Of a DNA stretch of 10,774 nt, positions 1 through 5,948 are shown piece by piece; position 1 is the stretch's first letter, and every line of letters begins with the position of its first letter. Source of the stretch: Brachybacterium sp. (lineage in GTDB: Bacteria > Actinomycetota > Actinomycetes > Actinomycetales > Dermabacteraceae); NCBI GenBank assembly GCA_030451965.1, contig JAKDNE010000080.1, forward strand, positions 1 to 10,774, written 5' to 3'. The position numbers were made by a program, and so were the translations under genes. Below the pieces are notes generated by a model. The model was given only the letters and a program-made list of their open reading frames with translations, did not search any database and was not told the origin of the DNA.

Positions 1-1031
1 CCGTCGGGATCCGCGACGAGCACCTCGTCGAGCTGGGCGAGCAGGTCCTCGGCCGTGGGCAGCTCCCGGGCCCGACGCCGGGAGGCGGCTGCGGCGGTGC
101 GGCGCTTCGACGGGTCCACGAGAGCCGTGATCGCGGCGGCCAGCGCCGGGACGTCGCCGACGGGCACCAGCATGGCGGCCTCCCCGGTGACCCAGCGCGT
201 CCCGCCCGCATCGGTCGCCACGATGGCCCGCCCCGCTCGGAGTGCTTCCTGGAGGGATACGGGCTGGCCCTCCCAGTGAGCGGCGGAGACCACCAGGTCG
301 GCGGCTGCGAGCAGCGCGGGGACATCGCTCCGGCGCCCGAGCAGCTCCACCGGGAGCAGCTCGGCGCGAATACGGGCGGAGAGCTCCTCGCGCAGCGGTC
401 CGTCCCCGGCGACCCGGATCCGCACCGGGGGGCCGTCACGGAGCATCGCGGCGACGTCGAGCAGGTCGTGCAGCCCTTTCTGCGGCGCCAGGCGGGCGAT
501 CACCAGGATCTCGAGCCGCTCGGTCAGCGGCTCCGTGTCGGCGCCGGACAGGGCGGGCTCCGACCCCGCGCCGGGTGGTTCCGGGGCAGGGATCACGGCA
601 TGCCGCACGTCATGGGCTCCCGCTCGGCGGGCCGCCTCAGCGAGGTCCGGGGAGACGGCGAGCACCGTGTCGGCGCTGCTGGCCAGGATCCGCAGCAGTC
701 CGGTGCCGACGGCGCGGGTCGCTCGGGAGCCGACGGCGCGGTTGTGCAGGGTGACCACGAGCCTCTGCCGCCGGCGTCCCCGGACCGCGAGGGCGGACAG
801 CGCCCCGGCGCGCAGCCCGTGGGCGTGGAGCGTCACCGGTGAGGACCCGGCTCCGAGCACCGCGCGGAGCGAGCGCACGGTGCGAAGGTCGGCGAGCGGA
901 TGCGGACGCTCCCCGATCCGCACCGGGGCCTCGGCGACCTCCCAGCCCGCGGCGCTGAGCAGGGCCAGCTCGTGGTCGACATGCGCGGCCAGTCCGCCGC
1001 TCGCGGCAGGGCGCACCAGCAGGATCCTCAT
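1..1031 (-). CDS. GT-B glycosyltransferase, family 4 (partial, 3' end outside window)
   Basis: This is the N-terminal 343 residues of a cytoplasmic glycosyltransferase that would move a sugar from a nucleotide-sugar donor to an unknown acceptor; the C-terminus lies beyond the left edge. Translation of the minus strand gives MRILLVRPAASGGLAAHVDH, with the Gly-Gly loop near residues 12-13 typical of GT-B enzymes. The donor domain follows: LVIARLAPQKGL (176-187), VAGDGP (207-212) and an EX7E motif in EGQPVSLQE, with Glu254 and Glu262 as the expected donor-binding and catalytic glutamates. I see no signal peptide or membrane segment. The ATG start overlaps the murJ stop (ATGA), so translation is probably coupled; the upstream Shine-Dalgarno (GAGG) is weak. 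Its place behind a PNPT-like protein and a MurJ-type flippase suggests it extends a lipid-linked glycan, but the sequence does not reveal sugar or acceptor. PimA/PimB-like mannosyltransferases belong to the same family and cannot be excluded. Confidence 0.88.
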   Translation of the reverse strand, partial: MRILLVRPAASGGLAAHVDHELALLSAAGWEVAEAPVRIGERPHPLADLRTVRSLRAVLGAGSSPVTLHAHGLRAGALSALAVRGRRRQRLVVTLHNRAVGSRATRAVGTGLLRILASSADTVLAVSPDLAEAARRAGAHDVRHAVIPAPEPPGAGSEPALSGADTEPLTERLEILVIARLAPQKGLHDLLDVAAMLRDGPPVRIRVAGDGPLREELSARIRAELLPVELLGRRSDVPALLAAADLVVSAAHWEGQPVSLQEALRAGRAIVATDAGGTRWVTGEAAMLVPVGDVPALAAAITALVDPSKRRTAAAASRRRARELPTAEDLLAQLDEVLVADPD

Positions 1032-2869
1032 GGTGTCGGCCTCGGCGCGCCGGAGCGACCCGCCCGGAGCCGGCGGATCAGCCGGCGGGTGGTCTCAGGA
1101 TCGGCGGCGGCCATCAGCGCCGCCGAGAGGAGCGCGGCGACCAGGCCGCAGAGGATGCCGATCAGCACTGTGCGCGGTTCTCCCGCGTCCGCGGACACGA
1201 GCCGCTTCCCGAGCAGCAGGCCCGGGACGCCGCCGCCCAGCACCGCGATCGGGACCACGAACGCGGTGCGACGCACCTGGACGAGGTGGCCGCCGTGCTC
1301 GAGCACATCGGCGATCCGGACCAGACCCATCAGCCCGGCCAGCGCCATGCCGAACGCCATCGCCAGTGCGAAGACGGTCGCGGCCTCCGCGGCGGAGCGC
1401 TGGGGGCTCGGCAGCACCAGGACGAGGATCACGACACCGGCGACCAGCCAGCCCAACGACCCGACCAGCAGCGCATCGCGGGCGCGGAGCGCGGCGGAGA
1501 GGATCCGCGTGCACTGAGTCGCGACGGCGAAGCCGACCAGTCCCAGTGCCAGGGCGGCCGTGGTGGAGCCGACACCGGTCGCACCGGCACGGTCGATCAG
1601 CCGGAAGAACTGCTCGAGGGCGGGGCCGGCGGCCAGCAGCATCGCGGCGCCGACCACCGAGACCGCCATCACCGTGCGCACCGAGGCCGCGGCGACTTTC
1701 GCGAAGCCGGAGCGGTCTCCGACCAGTCGCAGCTCGGCCAGATGCGGGAACACCGACGTGACCAGCGGCACCACCAGCACCGCATAGGGCAGGAGGTACA
1801 GGGCCTGTCCGTACTGGAAGACGGGCAGGGTGCCGACGCCGCCGGCACGCATCGCCAGGAGCATCACCAGGGCCAGGACCAGCTGCTGAGCACCGACGGT
1901 GCCGAGCCCGGCCCCTCCGAGCGCGAGGGCGCGTCGGCCGAAGCCCGGCGGCATGGTCAGCGAGGGGCGCAGGTTCAGCCCCGAGCGCAGGGACATCACG
2001 ACGACGGGCAGCGACATGGTGGCGACCCCGGCCGTGGTCCCCCAGCCGAGCCACCACACGGCGCCCTGGCTGATGGTGGTGGCGGTGGCGACCGGCGGGA
2101 CCAGGTGGGCATAGACGCGATAGGAGATCATCACCGTCACCGAGGAGAGCAGCGGCATCATCGCGGGCCAGAAGAAGCGCTTGCGGGCCTGCAGGTAAGC
2201 GGCCAGCACCACGGAGATGCCGTACAGCGGGAGCTGGAACGCGAAGATCCGCAGCAGGGCGGCGCCCAGCGGCACCCCCGATTCCCCCGGGGCATCGGCG
2301 GCCAGCAGCAGCTGTGCGAGTGGGCCGGAGAAGAGGATCACCAGAGCGGCCAGCGCTCCGGTGCCCAGCAGGGTCCAGGTCAGCAGGGTCGAGACGATGC
2401 GGTCGGTGAGAGCGGCGCCTTCGGCCGCGGTCCGCTCCTCCCCTGCGACATGGCCCGTCCCCGTCGCGAGCTGCTCGCTCGCCGGGTCCGGCGTCCTCGT
2501 GGTCGCGGTCGCGGTCGCGGCGACGGTCCCGGTCTTGGTGGTGGCTGTCGCACCGCTCGTCTCGGCGCCGACGTGGTCGGCGGGGTCGCCCTCGGGGACC
2601 AGTCCCGCGATCAGCGGGACCACGACGGCGGCGAGCACGCCGCCGGCGGCGACCTCGAACAGCACGTTGGGCAGCATGTTCGCCGTGGTGTAGGCGGTGC
2701 CGACGTCACCGGCGCCGATGCTCGCACCGAACACGAGATAGCGGACGAATCCGAGGATGCGCGCGAAGATCGTGACCGCCAGGATCACCCCTGCTCCGCG
2801 CAGCACGGAGCGGGCGATCGAGCTGCGTCGATCGGGGGCGCGGGCGGGTCTCGGGGCGGCCGGGCTCAT
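1028..2869 (-). CDS. murJ: MurJ/MviN-family lipid II (lipid-linked sugar) flippase
   Basis: This is a 613-residue polytopic membrane protein of the MOP superfamily, whose MurJ members flip lipid II across the cytoplasmic membrane. A proline/arginine-rich cytoplasmic N-terminus (1-20) precedes the signature ARILGFVRYLVFGASIGAG (36-54), where Arg37 and Arg43 match the two conserved first-helix arginines of E. coli MurJ. MLPNVLFEVAAGGVLAAVVV (65-84) follows; the third arginine of the E. coli protein, in its LPNLLRRIFAEG segment, is replaced by LFEVAAGG. About a dozen more hydrophobic helices run to residue 590. Residues 93-152, between helices 2 and 3, form a long Ala/Thr-rich insertion with a hexanucleotide repeat. 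The ATG start overlaps the upstream stop (ATGA) and has a strong GGAGGT site six bases before it. In many actinobacteria the main murJ/mviN lies near the replication origin by trxB, so this may be a second copy exporting another lipid-linked glycan; that is inference. Confidence 0.9.
   Translation of the reverse strand: MSPAAPRPARAPDRRSSIARSVLRGAGVILAVTIFARILGFVRYLVFGASIGAGDVGTAYTTANMLPNVLFEVAAGGVLAAVVVPLIAGLVPEGDPADHVGAETSGATATTKTGTVAATATATTRTPDPASEQLATGTGHVAGEERTAAEGAALTDRIVSTLLTWTLLGTGALAALVILFSGPLAQLLLAADAPGESGVPLGAALLRIFAFQLPLYGISVVLAAYLQARKRFFWPAMMPLLSSVTVMISYRVYAHLVPPVATATTISQGAVWWLGWGTTAGVATMSLPVVVMSLRSGLNLRPSLTMPPGFGRRALALGGAGLGTVGAQQLVLALVMLLAMRAGGVGTLPVFQYGQALYLLPYAVLVVPLVTSVFPHLAELRLVGDRSGFAKVAAASVRTVMAVSVVGAAMLLAAGPALEQFFRLIDRAGATGVGSTTAALALGLVGFAVATQCTRILSAALRARDALLVGSLGWLVAGVVILVLVLPSPQRSAAEAATVFALAMAFGMALAGLMGLVRIADVLEHGGHLVQVRRTAFVVPIAVLGGGVPGLLLGKRLVSADAGEPRTVLIGILCGLVAALLSAALMAAADPETTRRLIRRLRAGRSGAPRPTP
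2414..2593 (-). other. Ala/Thr-rich low-complexity insertion in the MurJ helix 2-3 loop
   Basis: Codons for MurJ residues 93-152 encode a hydrophilic, probably disordered segment dominated by Ala, Thr, Gly and Glu, with a core of alternating Ala-Thr. By the topology known for MurJ (N-terminus inside) the loop would face the cytoplasm. E. coli MurJ has only a short loop here. Reading frame is kept on both sides, so this is an insertion and not a frameshift. The core is encoded by tandem GCGACC hexamers, which suggests growth by replication slippage. Confidence 0.7.
2501..2518 (-). repeat. Three perfect tandem hexamers (GGTCGC on +), with degenerate units following
   Basis: On the plus strand GGTCGC occurs three times without interruption. 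Five further six-base units beginning GG follow (GGCGAC, GGTCCC, GGTCTT, GGTGGT, GGCTGT) up to about position 2548. On the coding strand the perfect units read GCGACC, giving Ala-Thr dipeptides inside the MurJ loop. Because the unit is six bases long, gain or loss of copies would keep the frame. Confidence 0.75.
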
Positions 2870-3699
2870 CGGCGCACCTCCGGACCCGCACCAGGCGCAG
2901 AGGGTGGTTCGTCACGGCCTGCGGCAGCGGCCGGCACGGGCAGGCGGCCGAGACCGTCCAGAGACCGCAGCAGAGCGCAGCGCTCGATGACGGCGCTGAA
3001 GCTGACACGCTCGCTGACCAGGTTCAGCGCAACGACGACGCCGAGCAGCGACAGCCGGGCCGGGACGGGAAGGCGACGGGTCGCAGCGCCCCCGACGGAC
3101 GCTCCCAGGACGTTCGCGCCGGCGTCGCCCAGCATGCCGCGCTCGCGCAGGTCCGCGGGCAGTGCGAGCAGCCCGGGCACAGCGGCGGCGAGAGCGAGGT
3201 GGCGCCCGCTGTTCCCGCGCAGGTCCTCCGGCGACCCGAGGGCCAGCAGGATCGCAGCGGGCAGCACCGCCTTCAGCGCCCGGCCGGGTCGCAGGTCCAG
3301 GAGATTGGCGAGGTTCGCGCAGCCCGCGATCAGCGCGGCATCGGCCACCACGATCGCCCCGCCCCGCGGCGAAGGCGCGGCGAGAGCACCGCCCAGTGCC
3401 ACCAGCGGGATGCCCAGCGCCTTGGCGGCGCCGGTGGTCAGATGGCCAGTGCGCAATGCGCCGAGGTGGCCCCGCAGCCCCTTGGAGACGGGGCGCCCGG
3501 CACGACGCAGGCGCGGCTCCAACAGATCGTCGACGAGGCCGAGCGTGCCGATCCCGGCGAGGACCACGGCATCCGCGGTCCGGCCGCCTCGAGCCGCCAC
3601 CACGGTGGCGCCGCCGACGACGAGCGCCCCCTCGGCGAGGGTCACCTCACGTCCGGCGAAGTTGCGCCGTCGCATCTCCTCACGCAGCGAGGGGCTCAT
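2866..3699 (-). CDS. MraY/WecA-like (PNPT superfamily, GT family 4 conserved region) membrane protein, short and with altered active-site loop
   Basis: This 277-residue membrane protein resembles polyprenyl-phosphate sugar-1-phosphate transferases. Three family blocks are visible in order: LGLVDDLLEP (53-62) with the metal-binding Asp-Asp pair at 57-58; ANLANLLDLRPGRALK (128-143), matching the MraY/WecA N-x-x-N-x-x-D block at Asn129, Asn132 and Asp135; and RGMLGDAGANVLGA (187-200), matching the GDxGS block. Hydrophobic segments lie near 42-56, 94-107, 114-126, 143-156, 167-180 and 212-228. Two things are odd. At 277 residues it is shorter than the usual 320-360 and lacks the first helices and the C-terminal histidine motif of MraY. 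The DGxDGLA catalytic loop is replaced by DLRPGRA, losing the second Asp. The ATG overlaps the steB stop (ATGA) and has a GGAGG six bases upstream. An extension through 3700-4209 is open but Arg-rich with no helices, so the shorter start is preferred. It could be a transferase of changed specificity or a non-catalytic scaffold. Confidence 0.75.
   Translation of the reverse strand: MSPSLREEMRRRNFAGREVTLAEGALVVGGATVVAARGGRTADAVVLAGIGTLGLVDDLLEPRLRRAGRPVSKGLRGHLGALRTGHLTTGAAKALGIPLVALGGALAAPSPRGGAIVVADAALIAGCANLANLLDLRPGRALKAVLPAAILLALGSPEDLRGNSGRHLALAAAVPGLLALPADLRERGMLGDAGANVLGASVGGAATRRLPVPARLSLLGVVVALNLVSERVSFSAVIERCALLRSLDGLGRLPVPAAAAGRDEPPSAPGAGPEVRR
2876..2881 (-). promoter_or_regulatory. 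Ribosome binding site of murJ (GGAGGT)
   Basis: The minus strand reads GGAGGTGCGCCGATGA: a near-ideal Shine-Dalgarno, a six-base spacer, then the murJ ATG overlapping the TGA of the PNPT-like gene. The site lies within the last codons of that gene (Glu-Val-Arg-Arg-stop). It supports both the murJ start and translation coupled to the upstream gene. Confidence 0.75.
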
Positions 3700-4757
3700 C
3701 CCTCCCCTCCCCCGTCGGAGGGCTGCGGCCCGGCGCCCGCGTCGCCGGTTCCCTGGTCCTCGACCGTGCCCTCGATCCCCCGCGTCTCGGGCAGCACCGG
3801 CAGACGCTCCTCGGCATCGCCGGTGGTGCCGTAGGACCCGGCCCCGCCGCGGGTCTGCTCGACCAGGGCGAGCACGGACAGCAATGGTCCGTCCGGTTCC
3901 TGGAGCCGATCCGTGGTCGAGAGCGCATCGAAGGCACGGTCGCCGCGCACCGTGCGCAGGATGCCGATGGAGGCGTCGTTGTCGGGGGTGGCGGCGGAGA
4001 CGACGGCGGGCACGCCGGTCCCGGCGAGCTCGGTGAGCAGATGGGTCTGGGAGGCCAGCAGCGCCTGCGCACGCTCGGTCGCGACCGCCTCGTCCTCCGT
4101 CTCGACGGAGAGCTCCTCCGGGGCGGCACCGGTGTAGATCACCGCGTCCACCCGGGTGGGTGCGTGGCCGTCGATGACGACCAGCTGGTGGTCGATCAGC
4201 ACCTGCCACAGCTGCGAACGCAGTCCGGGCGGGAGCTCCTCACCCCCGCGCAGCAGATTCGGGATCAGACCGGACAGCTGCGCGGCATCGGCGAACTCCC
4301 CGTCGGGATCAGCGGAGAGCGCGGCCGGCGCGATGGACCGGATCTCCTCGAGCGCCGCGGCGCGCTCCTCACCGGTGTCCGGGGACCACAGCGCCGGCTG
4401 GAGGCCGATCCGCACCGGGGACTCGACTCCCGCATCGCTCAGCAGAGTCATCATGCGTTCGATGCCCGGGCCGGTGGAGCCGTCCTCGGTGATCACCGCG
4501 ACCTGCTTCCCGGTGAGGGCGCCCGCCACGAGCTCCGGGCCGAGCTCCGAGATGAACGTCGCCAGCTGGTCGTTCTTGGTGGACATCTCCTCCGCGTCAG
4601 AGCGCAGCTGCTCCTGCTCGGTGCGCAGCTGTTCGACCTGCCCGGCGAGCTGGTCGCCGAGGTTCTCGCGCAGCGGACCGGCGCCGAGCACGATGCCCAC
4701 GGCGAGTGCTAGGAACACCGAGATCAGCGAGACGAGATGATAACGGAAATCGATCAC
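3696..4757 (-). CDS. steB: SteB/CopT-family single-pass envelope protein (MctB homologue)
   Basis: This 353-residue protein belongs to the family of mycobacterial Rv1698, called MctB for a proposed copper role, and of SteB, a cell-separation and envelope factor in Corynebacteriales. The family N-terminus is clear: IDFRYHLVSLISVFLALAVG (2-21), a very short cytoplasmic end followed by one membrane helix (about 8-27). A predicted coiled coil (about 32-72, rich in Glu, Gln and Leu) and an extracytoplasmic mixed alpha/beta domain follow (84-325), with SYGTTGDAEERLPV (308-321) near its end. The tail (329-353) is Gly/Asp-rich and low complexity. The start is GTG, with AGGAGG overlapping the steA stop. 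Pairing with steA, 15 bases upstream, is typical. The protein contains no cysteine and no His/Met cluster, so a direct copper-binding role is not supported by its residues; a structural or regulatory partnership with SteA is the better reading. Confidence 0.92.
   Translation of the reverse strand: MIDFRYHLVSLISVFLALAVGIVLGAGPLRENLGDQLAGQVEQLRTEQEQLRSDAEEMSTKNDQLATFISELGPELVAGALTGKQVAVITEDGSTGPGIERMMTLLSDAGVESPVRIGLQPALWSPDTGEERAAALEEIRSIAPAALSADPDGEFADAAQLSGLIPNLLRGGEELPPGLRSQLWQVLIDHQLVVIDGHAPTRVDAVIYTGAAPEELSVETEDEAVATERAQALLASQTHLLTELAGTGVPAVVSAATPDNDASIGILRTVRGDRAFDALSTTDRLQEPDGPLLSVLALVEQTRGGAGSYGTTGDAEERLPVLPETRGIEGTVEDQGTGDAGAGPQPSDGGGEG
3700..3710 (-). promoter_or_regulatory. Ribosome binding site of the PNPT-like gene, encoded in the SteB glycine tail
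   Basis: The minus strand reads GGAGGGGAGGGATGA. GGAGG is followed by a six-base spacer and the ATG, which overlaps the steB TGA. The same bases encode the Gly-Glu-Gly end of SteB, so the C-terminal Gly-rich tail doubles as the initiation signal of the next gene. It is the main evidence for starting that gene at 3699. Confidence 0.75.
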
Positions 4758-4768
4758 GAGGTCGGGTT

Positions 4769-4774
4769 CCTCCT
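4769..4774 (-). promoter_or_regulatory. Ribosome binding site of steB overlapping the steA stop codon
   Basis: The minus strand reads TAGGAGGAACCCGACCTCGTG. The AGGAGG begins inside the TAG stop of steA and sits 11 bases before the GTG. Ribosomes ending steA would cover the site, which fits coupled synthesis of SteA and SteB. It supports the GTG start, which also gives the family-typical IDFRYHL N-terminus. Confidence 0.75.
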
Positions 4775-5948
4775 ACGCCCCGGTGACCCGGGGTGAGAAC
4801 AGCATGGTGAACCAGGACAGGATCCCGTCCAGGCGGGCGCCGAGGATCTGGACCAGTGCCTGCCCACCGGGAGTCGCCCAGAGTGCGACGGCGAGTGCGG
4901 CGAGACCGGCAAGTGCGAGCAGCACCAGTTGGAAGGTGGAGATCCTCTGACGGTACAGGCGGGAGACGCCCTTGGCGTCCACGAGCTTGGAGCCGATCCG
5001 CAGCCGCGTGAGGAAGGTCGAGCTCATGCCGGCGCGGCCCTTGTCGAGGAACTCCTCGAGGGTGCCATGGGTGCCGACGGCGACGATCACGGAGGCTCCC
5101 TTCTCGTCGGCCAGCAGCATCGCGATGTCCTCGCTGGTGCCGGAGGCGGGGAAGGAGATCGCGTCCTCGGAGAGATCCAGCTCGGCGAGGCGCTCCATCC
5201 CTGGGGCGCGGCCGTCCCGGTAGGCGTGGACGACCAGCTCGGAGCCACCTCGCAGAGCGCGGTCGGAGACGGAGTCCATGTCACCGATGATCATGTCGGG
5301 ATGGAAGCCGGCCTCGATCACCGCATCCGCCCCGCCGTCGACGCCGATGATGATCGGGCGATTCTCGCGCAGGAAGGGCTTGAGGGTCGCGAGGTCCTCC
5401 TTGTAGTGGTAGCCGCGCACCACGATGAGGACCGGGCGGCCGTCCATACGGGTGCGCACGTCAGGGGCTCCGATCCCGTCCAGCAGCAGGTCCCGCTCGC
5501 GAAGCATGTACTCCATGGTGTTCTCGGCGAACAGCTCGAGCTGCTCGGACAGGCCTTCCCGCGCCACGTCGAGGGATGCCGTGACGGTCGCGTCATCCTG
5601 GCGGGTGCCGTGCGCGATCACCGCATCGGCGAGGAGTACCTCTTCCCGCGCCACCGTGATCGACTGCCCGTCCCGGATCGCCTCGAACACGGATTCTCCG
5701 AGCTCGTCGACCAGCACGATCCCGGCATCGACCAGGATCCGCGGACCGGCGTTCGGGTAGCGGCCCGAGGTGGAGGCGGCGACATTGAGCACGGCGACCG
5801 GCGCCCGTTCGACCAGGGCCTCGGCCGCGACCCGGTCGATGTCCTCGTGGTCGATGATCGCGATGTCCCCGGGCTGCAACCGCTTGGTGAGGTCCTTGGT
5901 GCGCTTGCCGAGACGGGCGATGCCCGTGACGGCGACGTCGGCGCTCAT
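4773..5948 (-). CDS. steA: SteA, membrane-anchored cell-separation protein with a thiamin-pyrophosphokinase-like domain
   Basis: This 391-residue protein is the homologue of mycobacterial Rv1697 and corynebacterial SteA, which acts with SteB in cell separation at the division site. An N-terminal domain (about 15-170) contains GDIAIIDHEDIDRVAAEAL (27-45) and VLNVAASTSGRYPNAGPRIL (53-72), blocks I recognise as typical of the family. The central domain resembles thiamin pyrophosphokinase: IIIGVDGGADAVIEAGFHPD (199-218) followed by MIIGDMDSVSD (219-229) and SGTSEDIAMLLA (269-280). True kinases carry a Lys-Asp-x-Thr-Asp pattern where this last block has Gly-Thr-Ser-Glu-Asp, so thiamin pyrophosphokinase activity is doubtful. 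A membrane helix lies at 338-358, followed by an amphipathic C-terminal stretch (362-385). The soluble part is therefore expected in the cytoplasm. The ATG overlaps the recN stop (ATGA), with GGGGAG upstream. Confidence 0.93.
   Translation of the reverse strand: MSADVAVTGIARLGKRTKDLTKRLQPGDIAIIDHEDIDRVAAEALVERAPVAVLNVAASTSGRYPNAGPRILVDAGIVLVDELGESVFEAIRDGQSITVAREEVLLADAVIAHGTRQDDATVTASLDVAREGLSEQLELFAENTMEYMLRERDLLLDGIGAPDVRTRMDGRPVLIVVRGYHYKEDLATLKPFLRENRPIIIGVDGGADAVIEAGFHPDMIIGDMDSVSDRALRGGSELVVHAYRDGRAPGMERLAELDLSEDAISFPASGTSEDIAMLLADEKGASVIVAVGTHGTLEEFLDKGRAGMSSTFLTRLRIGSKLVDAKGVSRLYRQRISTFQLVLLALAGLAALAVALWATPGGQALVQILGARLDGILSWFTMLFSPRVTGA

Noticed and set aside
1286..4036. A very long open frame on the plus strand, and several others of several hundred codons.
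   Set aside because: They lie antisense to recognisable murJ, PNPT-like and steB genes, encode Arg/Gly/Pro/Ala-rich sequence with no domains, and are the usual by-product of high GC content, where stop codons are rare.
3700..4209. A 170-residue N-terminal extension of the PNPT-like protein that might supply its missing helices.
   Set aside because: The extension is Arg-rich with no hydrophobic segment and overlaps steB wholly; the ATG at 3699 has a good ribosome site.
4758..4772. A promoter or terminator in the steA-steB gap (and likewise 7694-7708 between nadK and recN).
   Set aside because: Each gap is 15 bases and is filled by the ribosome binding site; there is no hairpin with a T-run and no convincing -10/-35 pair.
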